Below, piece after piece: positions 37,390-49,000 of a DNA stretch of 64,000 nt (positions are counted from its first letter, which is position 1; each line of letters starts with the position of its first letter). The DNA comes from Isoetes taiwanensis. Its lineage: Eukaryota > Streptophyta > Lycopodiopsida > Isoetales > Isoetaceae. The DNA lies in the NCBI GenBank assembly GCA_021234155.1, contig JAJEKV010000015.1, positions 7,978,270-8,042,269 of the forward strand, read 5' to 3'. Both the position numbers and the translations under genes were made by a program. A model generated the notes under the pieces. The model ran no database searches and was not told where the DNA came from. It saw nothing but the letters and a program-made list of their open reading frames with translations.

Positions 37390-37745
37390 AAAATAAATAA
37401 AAAATGATGACAAAAATTTTATATATTTTGACGAGGTCTACATTCCTTATTTGTCCTTATCAATAGTTATCAATAGTTGCTTTAAAGGAAGGGCCATATC
37501 AGAATGTTCTTTTTGAAAACTTATTTTGTCCCTTATCGGATATTGACTTAAAAGGAAGGATCACAAGAATAAGTTCTTTTTTGAAGTTCATGTTTTAGTT
37601 TTTATAGAAACTTAGTTTTCGCATACGATAAAATCAATTCTATTCTATTTATACACATAACTAACTGAACGAAATCATTTCTCAGTTGTGCACGCATTAG
37701 CTGGTGACAAAGTCATTTCTTCATTATGCTGGTGATGCTGAAAGC
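37390..37745 (+). repeat. Dispersed repeat R1, copy a (left half)
   Basis: It carries GGTCTACATTCCTTATTTG, TCCTTATCAATAGTT, GAAACTTAGT, TCTATTTATACACATAACTAACTG and GACAAAGTCATTTCTTCATTATG, in the same order as the copies at 38825, 44690 and 44830. A similar tail is seen at 45330. Confidence 0.75.
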
Positions 37746-37773
37746 GCGAAGAGAAGTAGTCGTTCTCTACACC

Positions 37774-38775
37774 ATTATCTATCTCATCTATATATTCATT
37801 TGATAGCATTATAAAGCACAATGCATTTTGACAATTTGATAACATTTTTTTCACATTTTATGGGTTTCACTGGTGCAGTATGTCAAAGATCCTTATCGCC
37901 ATTAAGGTTTTTCCTCCTAAAACTTTCTCGTATGTGCTTTTTAATCCTGGTAGTAATACTTCACGCTTCTTCATTCTGGGTCCCATAGGCCAGTTGGTCT
38001 CCGTAGACGATAAAAATCATATTCTTTGTTTTTCTCAAGCTATTGATTTGGGGATTTTCCCAATCTTGTGCCAGATCAATGTACATTAAGATTTTGACCA
38101 AAAATAAAAAAGCCACTTCCAATGGTGCAAATTGAACACATAGTTTCAAACGAAAAAGAAAAAAAATCATTTCCATTTCCGTTAAGCCATCGGTAGGCCT
38201 ACCAGTTTCCTACAATAAGCTCTGCTATAAGCCCTCAAAGCGATAAGCCCCATGGATGCCCGCCGCAAGAATTCAAAACATGCCCCCTCTTCTTGAGTCC
38301 TCTAAGAAGGAAACACATCTAAATCAACGAGATGCTCCCTGCCAGTCGTAACACACACAAAAATCTGCGTAAATAGTAATGAATCGTGAAAGAAAATGAA
38401 TGCGTAATCCGACTACTGAAAATCTTAATCTCGGGCTACAATGTGGTCGCGGTTTATTCGCATTTCGCTTCCACACCCACCAAATACTAAGTTGTCTCAT
38501 AATACGTGCCGCTCCATAAGAAGGCTCGTGAGATTTCTAATTTGACCTCCAAGATACTTCTGCACAGCACATACCAAGAATAACAAAAATAACACCTTAA
38601 TACATGGTAAAATCAGTTGCTTAATACAGTACTATAATACGGGGCTATCATACCTTTAACCACCGCCAAAGTCAACCTCCTGCAATACCAAAACCAGAAA
38701 TGGGCAAAGTATATAGGAAACACATCATTTTGATAAATACCAAAATACAAGAGTATTAACTAATGCCCCTCCCCT
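37774..38775 (+). repeat. Dispersed repeat R0, copy B (interrupted)
   Basis: It is collinear with 10541-11410 but about 130 bp longer overall. The extra DNA lies at 37868-38024, exactly where copy A runs directly from ATGGGTTT into TTGTTTC..TTCAAGCTATTG. Right-end words (GGCTCGTGAGATTTCTAATTT, CCAAGATACTT, GATAAATACCAAAATACAAG) are well kept. Confidence 0.75.
37868..38024 (+). mobile_element. 5'-truncated LINE tail inserted in R0 copy B
   Basis: The 157-bp insert contains AAGGTTTTTCCTCCTAAAAC, TTTTTAATCCTGGTAGTAATA and GGGTCCCATAGGCCAGTTGG. These match, in order, the reverse complement of the LINE end at 40441-40545 and partly that at 54480-54565. It lacks any coding part, as expected for a heavily 5'-truncated LINE. 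It is absent from R0 copy A at 10628. The last 30 bp (CTCCGTAGACGATAAAAATC) also occur inside R1, so the exact 3' boundary is uncertain. Confidence 0.6.
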
Positions 38776-38824
38776 GACCTCTCTTCTTCTTCTTCGCACG
38801 CGCCCCTGCCCAAAAAAAAAGGGG

Positions 38825-39540
38825 AACGATGATAAAAATTCTTATATATTTCTTTGACAAGGTCTACATTCCTTGTTTGTCCTTATCAATAGTTATCAAT
38901 ATTTGACACGAATAAGTTCTTTTTACTTATTTGTCCTCATCGATAATTGCCTTAAAAGGAAGGACCACACGAATAAGTTCTTTTCGAAAGTCATGTTTTA
39001 GTCTTGTAGAAACTTAGTCTTCATAAACATTCGTTTCTATTTATACACGCCACTAACTGAAAAAAGTCATTTCTCATTCGTGCACGTATTAGCTTGACAA
39101 AGTCATTTCTTCATTATGCATGTCATTCTCGATAAGGTTATAATTTATACTCGATAAGGTTATACGGGCCACTCGATAAGGTTATACGGGCCATTCTCGA
39201 TAAGGTTATAATTTATCGGATGACAAAGTCGTATTAAGAAAGCGTTGAATAGCAACTTTATGAAACACCACACGAAGTAATTGCAAGAGACAAATACACC
39301 AAACGAAGTAACTACAAGAGACAAATACTTAGAGCATAAAGGGGTGTCCCAAACGTATGCTTCAAGAGAGAAATATGAAGCAGCGACTGAAGCCAAAAAG
39401 TATGAAGTGCAATAGCATAATTTTGATAATATTAAGGTTTGGATGCAAAACCCAGTGATACAGGCAGAAAAGCAGACGAAAGCATCGATGAACATGGTGT
39501 TCTACATGTAAAGCCAAAGTAATCTACTCCAAATGCAACA
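38825..39540 (+). repeat. Dispersed repeat R1, copy b (both halves)
   Basis: The left half is as in copy a (CAAGGTCTACATTCCTTG, TTTCTATTTATACACGCC). The right half matches 45410-46075, with GTTATAATTTATC.GATGACA, AGTCGTATTAAGAAAGCGTT, AGTAATTGCAA, ACAAATACTTAGAG, AATAGC.TAATTTTG and GAACATGGTGTT.CTACATGTAA. It directly follows R0 copy B. Confidence 0.75.
39125..39222 (+). repeat. 22-24-bp tandem repeat inside R1 copy b
   Basis: CTCGATAAGGTTATA occurs at 39128, 39150, 39172 and 39196, followed alternately by ATTTATA and CGGGCCA. The R1 copy at 45410 has only one such unit, so the array expanded in this copy. Confidence 0.8.
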
Positions 39541-39559
39541 GCGGTAGAGTAGCAGGGCC

Positions 39560-39900
39560 AAAATGGGGAGACCAACGAGACAAAGTTCGGTACTATTTTG
39601 TGATCAACGATGTGCTGACGGGAAGCGGGCACCCAACACATCGAGGCAGGTTAAACGGGCAGAAGGCACTGTCTCTGCTGCTTCTGCCACAAGCCAATCA
39701 TGCTTACTATGTGTGAGCGCGATCCTCGAAACGGGCACCATCGCTTTCCAGGCACTGATAAGCCGTTCTGCAATGAAGTCGTCAATCCTACTACCGGTCT
39801 TCCCATTTCGGGGAAATGAACACTTGAGCAAGTCGGTGGTACCGGTGACTACCAATTCGCTCGTGGTTATGCCAATTTCACCTATGCGTCGAACTTAACC
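39560..39900 (-). mobile_element. LINE endonuclease-like C-terminal fragment
   Basis: The minus frame 39604-39855 reads CSFPRNGKTGSRIDDFIAER, then ISAWKAMVPVSRIALTHSKH, then DWLVAEA. This follows the end of LINE apurinic-type endonucleases, where a TFP..G..SRIDDF block is followed about 30 residues later by SDH and a hydrophobic run. The SDH triad position reads SKH here. The fragment lies 3' of the tail of the neighbouring minus LINE (40400-42150), the wrong side for one intact element, so it comes from a separate or rearranged copy. An overlapping + frame (39563-39898) is its shadow. Confidence 0.5.
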
Positions 39901-40395
39901 TCCTGATTCTGTTATTTTTATTAATGCTTCCTCTTTCTTCCTTCTTACTGTTGTTTCTTTGATTATCCTATCTGTGCATACCTCTATGCATAGAATATAT
40001 GTTTCATAATCCCATAGACTAGTGTGTTCTTCTAGATGTGTTAAAAATAATCTATCCATATTGCTTGGATATAATTTGACAAATTGATTTGGTCGTATTA
40101 TTCACTTAGAAACATAGATATTTACGCCATAATAACATATTAAATTTTCATAACCTTGCTTTATACAATCTAGTAGCACCAATAATTTGACACAATGCTA
40201 GAATCACGTAGGATCGTAAAGATCGTTACTCAAGGACTTGTGAGTTAAACCGAGAACTTCAATTATCAAAGATGTCCACAAGTACAAAATAAAATTATAA
40301 GTTTACATATAGCATTAGTCAAGCCACCCATATTTGTCTTTTCAAATTGTATTGTTTTCGTGTTGATTTTCAAGAAAAAGTGACATTTGGTTTTT
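39901..40395. other. AT-rich spacer, no gene seen
   Basis: AT-rich with no repeat or coding signal noticed. Confidence 0.5.
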
Positions 40396-42150
40396 AGAAT
40401 AGAATGTAATAGAATAAAGTTTTACTACTACTTGGTGACCAATTGGCCTACGGGACCCAAACAAAAAGCAGAAAGAAGCATATTACCATTGTGATTAAAA
40501 ACCCCTCACTCGGGGCGGTTTTCGAGGAAAAACCTTTGAAGTGTGCGAATAAGCATGCCGCACACCGGCATAAATTGCATAAAGATAGCTTCAAGACCGC
40601 CCCTGTAGGTGGACACAACGCCAGTCTTCGCAGATCCATAACCTCCGGAGGTATGACCTCAACAACCCACCGACAGAATAATAACCGATGCAACGCAGCC
40701 GCCGCACTAGTAGTCGAACATACCTCTCTGATATGGGCAAATGCCGCGTGACTGAGGGTAAGGACATTCATCCTCAATCGCGCTCGGGTGGCAACACCGC
40801 AGCCTTTGCTCGTGTTTCCCAGCCTACCGCTTTCAATGCGAGGGCGATGTGCACCGCGCGTAATGGAAGCTATAAGTCCGCGCTTCTTCATGGGCAAATT
40901 GGTGTACAAGTATCAAAGTGCCTCTTGTGAGCCTAGATTGACTTGTCGGCCGATAGTGTGCTAGTTTAACGCGGCGGCCGAGCCTCTCAGTGATCCCGTA
41001 GCTTAAGTGGGCGAGCAGTATCTAGGTACGCTTAAGTGCCCGCGATCTTTCGTCTCCGACCGACGACTGGCGCTGTCTCCCTCGCGAGAACCACTCCAGC
41101 TTGCTTGTCTTTCCAGATTTCAGCGCTGGGACTCAGCCACTGCGGGTCAAAGCAAGATGGGGCAGCGCGGTATCACCTATAGCTTACCCACCTTTGAAGT
41201 AAAATCTATATGGCGCTCAATGCAGCCCGCTGAAGGGGTAGAAAGCTCGCCTCCTGAGTAGATCTGCACGGACCGTGGACTTCACCCCCGTGGCCCGCCA
41301 AGAAGGCCTTCTCAAGACTCGCCGAGAGGTCATCTCCATGTTGAGGGAGATGACCTATCTCTACACTTCCGCCTCTACAACAGACCGCCTCAACCAAGGC
41401 CCGAAACAAATGTGATCGGTGGCCCCAGCGCATAACCGCCTTTGTATCGGTGAAACAGATGGCATATAAAAGCTCTAACCCACAGGACTCCGCAACCCGA
41501 GAAGCCGCGATCCCAATGGTGGTGGAAGCTGAGAACTCAATCCCTGCAGTACTTGTAGGTTGGAGAGCCACCTCTACCTCTTGCCCTCGTAGTGAAGGTG
41601 GGAAGCCTTACCGACGGACGATGCAACTAGTAAAGACTTAGTTTTTGGCCAAGTTCACCACATGCCGCTGAATTGGCAAAGTGTCAAGAGTATCCAGTGA
41701 CGCCGCATGTCCTCCTCGAGTGTAGGCCAAGTGAGGTTGACATCGCCAAAGCATATAGCGAGTTGCCGGACAGTGGATGCATGAGATGCTCATGACCTCC
41801 ATGCTCGAGAGCCAATCTTCCAACCGGACAATGTATAGGCCAAAGAGTGTGGGGGAGAGGGGGCAACCCCGACGACTCCAATGCTAACACACCGGGTTGT
41901 GCCGCTGATGTGATACGGCCCGAAAGCATGCCTGCATACCCTATATAATGATTTCCTCCCCGCAAGTCCGTAACCTACCGCCGCGAATCCGTCCTGCAGA
42001 GCTTGCTGCTGGGTACCGCGTCAACGCCAGAAAATCAACGAACAACAAAGCATGTGTTCTCGGCCGGGCGATTCCTCGCTATCCTCAATCAATGTGCGCA
42101 GAGTGAAGATATGATCATGTGGATTTAATGTTCCCGCCTGAACCCGCCGC
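40396..42150 (-). mobile_element. LINE retrotransposon, 5'-truncated, RT plus 3' tail (copy 1)
   Basis: Minus-strand reading from 42150 downward gives an RT finger block (DHIFTLRTLIEDS-like, near 42100), then RRGCPLSPTLFGLYIV (about 41870-41825). A catalytic block reads CFGDVNL where YADDVxL is expected (about 41740). It is followed by NLAKTKSLLVAS, then the thumb and C-terminal part (HRYKGGYALG near 41440; LEKAFLA near 41310). Frames change several times, so the element is dead or badly assembled. The 3' tail ends with GGGTCCCGTAGGCC and a weakly A/T-rich end near 40396. The endonuclease part is missing at the 5' side. LINEs of this kind insert by target-primed reverse transcription. The element is GC-rich against AT-rich flanks. 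Confidence 0.8.
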
Positions 42151-42379
42151 GTAAGAGCTCGCGACCTCCGCTTCTCTCTCGCTTCCATATTGTCACCGCC
42201 TTCAAGGATGCCACCAAATGTATGATTATATATAGCCTTTTAGTATAGCTATTATTTTTAGTGTTGATTATTGAAAAGGACATTGTCTCAAAGAAAACAT
42301 GCTTTTCTAAAATATCGTCGCTTATGAGTGTTGTTTTTCCTCTGTGAGGACAATGCCATAGGATTTGAACTAACATATT
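42151..42379. other. Flank of LINE copy 1
   Basis: A minus open frame (42125-42424) crosses the LINE 5' boundary and is not supported as a gene. The composition falls back to AT-rich here. Confidence 0.4.
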
Positions 42380-42540
42380 CATGGGTCCGATGAAGGCTTC
42401 ATATTCTTTATTTGTCCTTATCAACGGTCACTCTTGAAAATTCTTGTTTTGGGTCCCTATAGAAACTTACTTCCTTTATCAACACTATTGGAGAGAGTCA
42501 TATCTTATTTGTGCAAGTATTAGCTAAAAAGTGTTTAGGT
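42380..42540 (+). repeat. Dispersed repeat R1, fragment c
   Basis: It contains TTCTTTATTTGTCCTTATCAA, a TATAGAAACTTA word, AGAGTCATATCTTATTTGTGC and a TATTAGCTA end, in the R1 left-half order but diverged. Confidence 0.55.
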
Positions 42541-44595
42541 ACAAGCACTATGGGAGTGGTCCACTATGGAAAGTGGCTTATACTCTGCTAAGGCAAAACT
42601 ATGTAACAGTTAATCCTAATATTGCGCAAAGCAATATAAAAGGCAAGGATAATACAAGGGATGAATTCGCTAAATATTTATAAGGACACCTTGGCTATAA
42701 TTAAAAGGGACTCAAGCAATATTCATGCTAAAGAAGACCTTTCTAACATATATAACTCTCCTACAAATATGCTTTCAGGATACCTTTCTTTTGTTGATGC
42801 TTCGCTTCTAAAATGCCATGTACCTTCGAGGAAAAAAATAGGGCTAACAAAAATTAAGAAAAGAAAAAAAATATGAAGGGTGTGAGAGTGTTGTTCTAGC
42901 CTGATTTGGAGGAAGAGTCCACAAATTTATAATGCAATCAACAAAGATTCCCAATCATCCTTGAAAGACTCCAACACCTTCTCGCCTAGCCCTATTGTCT
43001 TTAGCGCTTAGCAGCAAACACCTGAGAGCGCCATTGCCCCGAAAGCAAACCGACATCACATTGTGTTCCTAAAGTCTGATATAGCCGCCATTGATTTCAG
43101 CATCAATTTACCCAAGATCAATTTCTTCTTTTCTAGCATCATTTTTCAATATCGGATGTTAAAAAACACCCCGCCTCGGCCAAGGCTTTTAGGTATAGCT
43201 TCTATCCCACAAGCTTCCAGGGCTCCTGCGGAGCCTAGCCATCTTCCATGTCTAGACATAAGTCACCCCTCTCCAACCTACAATGACCTCGTGAGTGGTG
43301 TTTTCCACACATCAACCATCCGTCGATTGGGTTACACCCTCGGGCCGGGCAAAAAGTTCAACTGGCTTTTTGCTTCATCGCTAAAGCAAATATATTCTGT
43401 GAATACCTGATGTACCCATCCGTTAAAGATCAATTGCTTACTCAATTCTTTTGTCTATCGAAGTTTTCGTGTTGATCCACCTAGATCTTGGCGTATCCTT
43501 CTTTTTCTCCGATGTAACCATTTCAAGTTCATGCAAAATGGTATTAAATGAACAAGCAAATCCACCTTTGGTTTTTAAATGAGCAAGTGAATTCTTCGCT
43601 TTTGTGCTCCTCTTCTATTGGCACAATCGTTGATTCCATTTTTTCTTTTCTTACAATGTTCTTTTTAGCTCCAGCTTGCTTCATTTTTTCTAAAAGTTGT
43701 GCATTTTTGCATTTGCTGTTGTAAGACATGGAAAGACTCCGTGATTTAGGTGCACCTATATTCTCGCTCATAGCTACCTCTATTTTGGCCGTAGGATTCG
43801 GTTATTTTGTAGATGCTTCAAAGTTGATTCTCGGGCGAGCAGAGAGTTGGTAAAATGGAAATGCGATACAACAGAGGACTTGTAAGGACAGCCATTGTTC
43901 AAAAGCATTTTGGGAACATACAAGTGCTCTCATCATCAATTTATGTTACCCTTTATTGCAAGCACATTTTCAAAAGATTTTATTGAAGAAAATAGAAATG
44001 CAAATAGCTTACGTCTAATTAGTTGTTTCAAAGATGTCTAGTTCCCAGATAATCTATGTATCATTCAATGATGTTTTTGATGAGAGTTGATCGGACAGCT
44101 AACAAGAGGAGTTAAAGGAACGTGAAGGATAAATCACGCTGTGAATGCTTTACGCAGAATTAGCATGGCTTATGATGTGCTACAAATGCTTCTTTATTCA
44201 AGTTCAAGAAGAAGTCGTTACAATTGATTATGTAATCGCAGGATACCGCAAGAAGGGGATGCATTAGGCTAGAGCTTTGTATGTGAAGTAAACAAACGTA
44301 CCGAGGTGCAAACATGGAGGAGGATTGATTTTGAATTTAGTGTTGTGTTGTTTTTGTGTCAAAATATTGCTACGTTGAATTTGAAGTCAAAAATATCATT
44401 GAATTTGATGGTTGAAAATAGCAATGTATGTTATGACATAGTGGAAAAATGTAAACTCTTTTAAGACATGTCGTATATTATTGAGATGGAAAAAATAAAT
44501 AAAATAAGACGTGTTCTAAACATGACATGGCATCATAAATTGCTGTCATATAATTATATGATAGTCAAAAATGTGCTTATAGTTGAAAATCACCC
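42541..44595. other. Intergenic DNA with one 115-codon open frame
   Basis: The + frame 43063-43410 starts with a hydrophobic F/I-rich stretch and then a proline-rich part (PRPRLLGIASIPQASRAPAE). It shows no domain. A short frame at 42661-42876 is Asn/Lys-rich. The rest is AT-rich without visible repeats. Confidence 0.35.
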
Positions 44596-44596
44596 T

Positions 44597-44673
44597 TATA
44601 GGACATGCATTTTGACATCAATAACATGGGCATTTTGATAAACACCAAAATACAAGAGTATTATTAAAATTTT
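44597..44673 (+). repeat. Dispersed repeat R0, right-end fragment
   Basis: ATAGGACATGCATTTTGACA, GGGCATTTTGATAAACACC and AAAATACAAGAGTATTATT match the right end of R0 (11325-11395 and 38710-38760). It is followed within 20 bp by R1, the same order as at 38775-38825. Confidence 0.75.
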
Positions 44674-44689
44674 CCCAAGAAAATAAGAA

Positions 44690-44990
44690 ACATGACGTAC
44701 CCTATATTAGCCTTGACAAGGCGTACATTCCGTATATGTCCTTATCAATAGTTCCTTTCAAAAGAAGGGCCACAAGAGTTTTGAGAATCATGTTTTGGTC
44801 TTGTAGAAACTTAATGTCCTACTTGAGACAAAAATTCTTATATATTCCTTTGACAAGGCTACATTCCTTATTTGTCTTTATCAATAGTTGCTTTAAAAAG
44901 AAGGGCCACACGATTAAGTTCTTTTTGAACCTCATGTTTTAGTCGTATAGAATTTTAGTCTCCGTGGATGACAATAAAAGTTATTCTATT
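44690..44990 (+). repeat. Dispersed repeat R1, copies d and e (left half, in tandem)
   Basis: GACAAGGC.TACATTCC followed by TCCTTATCAATAGTT, GAAGGGCCACA and TCATGTTTT.GTC occurs twice, starting near 44713 and 44850. This is a local tandem duplication of the R1 left half. Confidence 0.7.
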
Positions 44991-45199
44991 CTCTGCTAAG
45001 TTGTCTTGCTTTTGAGATGGTCAAAGCTCGTTATTTGACTTTAGCGTTTCATTCCACACTTCCACAACTTTTCAGAGCCCCATCTGTGCATGATTTGACA
45101 TTATACATACTTGAGATTCTAGATAAGCGTCTTCAATTACTGAGCCCTCAATAGTCATCATGGCCTACTCATATTTTCTTCTTGCTTGATTAGTATTAT

Positions 45200-45310
45200 C
45201 ATTACTGCAAAGGTTTTTCCTTTGAAAACCTTTCGAGGCAAAGATTTTTTAATCCTAGTAGTAATGGTTGTACTAGACCATTGTATGGGTCCCATAGCCA
45301 CTTGGTCTTC
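45200..45310 (+). mobile_element. LINE 3' tail-like fragment
   Basis: AAAGGTTTTTCCTTTGAAAAC, TTTTTTAATCCTAGTAGTAATGG and GGGTCCCATAGCCACTTGGTC resemble the insert at 37868-38024 and the reverse complement of the LINE end at 40441-40545. No coding part is attached. Confidence 0.5.
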
Positions 45311-46085
45311 ATGGACGTTAAAAAATCTATTCTATTTATACATGTAACTAACTGGACAAAGTTATTTGTGTAGGTATTTGTTAGACAAAGTCATTTTTTC
45401 ATTATGCGTGTTATGGTTACACAAGAGCCAAGGGGCCATTCTCTATACAGTTATAATTTATCAGATGACAGAGTCGTATTAAGAAAGCGTTGAATCGCAA
45501 CTTGTGTGTGAAATGCTGCCAAGAAGAAGTTTCATATGAAAACACCACACTAAGTAATTGCAAAGACAAATACTTAGAGTGTAAAGGAAGTGTTTCTTTA
45601 TAAATAAAGAAAGCTCCAAACATTTGCTTCAAGAACGAAATAAGACTGCGATGACTTTTAAGGTGTGAAACGCCAAAATAACAAGATCCGGATCTTGGTT
45701 TATCAGGATGCGGCGCTAAAGAACTTCATAAAATCACAAAATTTGATAATATTACATCCTGGCCTATAGTACCAAATTAATGGACACTTTTACAAGAAAA
45801 ACCTCAATTTTATGGTAAAACATCCAATTCACTCAAATTCGTTTATAAAAATGTTGAAAAATAGGAACAATCGCCACCATTTCTATAGTTTGAAGCAAAT
45901 AGAGTGGGATGAGATAAAGTCATCACTCAATAAGATGATTTGAAGCCAAAGTATGAAGTTTAATAGCTTAATTTTGCTAATATTGTTAGTTTGGGTGCGT
46001 AAAACCCAATGACAGGTACTACGGTTTAAAGAAAAGTGTGTGTGAAGATGAACATGGTGTTTCTACATGTAAGTTGGGCAATTAC
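45311..46085 (+). repeat. Dispersed repeat R1, copy f (both halves, interrupted)
   Basis: It matches 39015-39540 from TCTATTTATACATGTAACTAAC through GAACATGGTGTTTCTACATGTAA (46040-46065). About 290 bp at 45650-45940 are not shared and may be an insertion, or DNA lost from the other copy. Confidence 0.7.
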
Positions 46086-49000
46086 GAATGATTGTGATGG
46101 ATATAAGAACATAAAATAAGCAAGTGTTCTAAATCAATGTAGATTGGTGGAGACTTTGCTCGAGCTAAGAGGAAGGTAAGCCATATATCAAAGCATCCTA
46201 GAGTGGTTTCCGCCAGGCATCAAGTTCATGTCAGTGGCATTGTTCATGGTTGGCATGGTGGCATCAAAGAGCCGTGAGGTGGGGAACTTCATGAAGCCCA
46301 AAGGCAATATAGATATTGCAATGCATATGCCTCGATACAAATCTTCAATCCGCATATGGAAGTTGGTTGGCTGCCACCGGGCTATAGAAGGGACTCTTAT
46401 ATGATGCTACTTCCATTTGATCTTACAGAGGCTACCTTGCAAAGTACGATACAAATCATATTTGGAGCTAATTACGTAGGAACGGCCCCGTGATCTTCTG
46501 CACATTATTTTCATACACAGTAGACTTAATAGTGGTATTAAGCCTTCGAGATGCGCTCCAATCACAACAAGGAAGTATCGTGACATGGTGTTTTGCATAA
46601 CACAGAAGAGGAGGAAAATGATCAAAACAATATTGAAGAGAAAAACTTAGATGAAACTGCTAGTATTCAATAAAGGAGCATGGAACACATCACTTAATAA
46701 GGAAGCAAGAAACATACTAAGAGTAGCTAAAGATGATCCGTAGGCAAAATTTGTTTAATCTGCGGGAGATATTCTTGTGAGAGAAAAGAAGCCGCTAATA
46801 CAAATCAAGTAATTGCCATTAACTACAAACAGTGAAGCCAAGACCGCATGCCAAGGAGAATAAGTATCAATGTATAAAAATGTGATAAACTTATCAATAA
46901 AAGTTTATCATCTATCGCAACCCCTTCTTTCTATGGAATCAGTCATACAAGGGTGGCAGCTAGAACAAGTCTTTTGGTTTTGTGGAGATAACTTGAAATG
47001 CACATGGTATGCACATTCGTATTACTCTGAGGTGCCTCTGTGAGACCCATTTTATGGCTGGCCGTAATGGGGCACAACCCCAAACAAGATGAACTTGAGA
47101 TTCTTCAAAATGGTGGCTACAACTTAGAGGGTTTATACAAGACTAGTGTTGAATCAGCCTATGCATGTGAAGCAAATGGGACATCAAGAACCGTGGCCAC
47201 CATTACGGCGCGAATGAGATGGTAAAAGTGCCAAGAGAAGGTCAAACCGGTAAGCAATGCTAAGTGAAACTGTAGAGGAGCAAAGATATGGGTGATGTAA
47301 GAATGAGCGTGAATGTGGTAGAGGCCAAAAAGTACGTTGATTTTCATTTGAAAAGGGAGAAGAACATTACGTTAGCATCAAGAACGAAGCCGGTAATTTG
47401 TCCCGACTTCCAAGGCAAAGCATTGAAGAACAACCACACCTTGCAAAACATATATTCTATGTCCTTACTAAGATATTCCTGAGAGATCCGAAGGACTTGA
47501 CTTTGATCCAAAATTTATCACCGATGCTATTCGACAAACTTCTGCCAGAGTACTTGCATTATAATAAATGCTTTTTTAGTTTACAAATTATCTTGTATGG
47601 TTTGGTTGCACTTTTGCGAGCACATGACTTGTGCCTCTTCTATGGAATCAATATCTCCCGCTTTGTGTCCACATACAAGTTGTAGTTTATACCTTCGCTT
47701 TTGTCTTCTATTTGTATCGAATGGTAGAAAAACAAAACGCCAAGCAAAAAGCCCTACAAAATTTGCACTTAACGAGAACCACCGGGAGAATAGGGCAAAA
47801 TAGACCGAATGGAGGAAAGTGCAAATTTGCTGTGAGGGTAAATCCAAATCAAAACCAACAAGAACAAAAAAAAAGGCTGCCAAGGTGGATCAAATAACCG
47901 GGTCACCATAGTAAAAATCCGATGATGATTGAACTATTTATGACAGGCTACAAAGGAGGGAGTCAAGACAATAGAAGAGCAAAGATATTTCAAGGATAAA
48001 ATGAACTAATAAAGAGGAAAGGGACAAATGCAAGATGAAAAAGAGATGAATAGGAGGTTATAATGAAAATGGATGGAATAAGGATCGAATAGAACCGAGC
48101 AAATTGGGAAAAGGAGCTAAGGTCACAAATGTAAATGTCTAAAATGCCTCAAAGGCATTCATGAGATACCAAGATTCTATGACAAAAGAGAGAGTTATAG
48201 GACCTCGTAAGGGCATTCATGAGAATGACCTGAGAACATATGAGAAATAAAGCTCAAGAATCTTAGAGCAAAAGGAAACAAAAGCAAATGAAATGGATGG
48301 AGAAATGGGATTAAGAAAGAAAGAAGAAAGAAAGAAAGAATTTAGGGCATTACGATAGCAAAAAAGCGCTCAACCTCAGATAATTTAGTCGAGGCACCCT
48401 ATGTGCTAGTCACGGACCAGACTAAGATGTCAAACAACAAATCTAAATTCTAAAAATATAAAAGCTATGAGAAATGACTGATGTGGTTGAGATTTAATAA
48501 AATATAAGCACCAAACACTATGCCATATGCTTGTCTAATCCAAGATGAATGAAAAGCCATATCTCATTCTTTTCAATAAACATCGCTCTTAATGCATGAG
48601 CCTTAAGCAAAACCTGCTGTTGAAGGATGAAGCCGTGGCCTAATAGCTATATCCAAATAAAAAATAAATCCAAGCAAAACCATTAAGAAAACCAAGCAAT
48701 ATAGAAAAAATTCGGGGTGGATACCGACATCCAAAAACCTCTTTTAGAACAAACAACCTTCATGGGAATTCTCGCATTCAAGCCTCGCCTCAAAGTGAAA
48801 TATAGGCAAAACCAAAATGCTCTCCACAACAAAAAGCCTAACATTTATGTCCTAACAACGACAGCGATTCATAAACCATGTCCAAAACAAACTAACCCCT
48901 ATGCAACAACTAAAAATGTGAAAACATAGTATACATGTAAGGACCGGACAGACATAAAAATACAAAGTATCTAGCAGGCCAGACCGACTCCAAAGAAGTA

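Noticed and set aside
39563-39898. 111-codon + strand frame as a gene
   Set aside because: The opposite strand gives a better explanation, a LINE endonuclease-like fragment. The + frame is its shadow.
43063-43410. 115-codon frame with proline-rich centre
   Set aside because: No homology recognised, and a single unsupported ORF. It is kept only as a note in the intergenic entry.
46930-46960. TGGAATCAGTCAT as a retrotransposon primer-binding site
   Set aside because: Too many mismatches to TGGTATCAGAGC, and no LTR boundary was found just before it.
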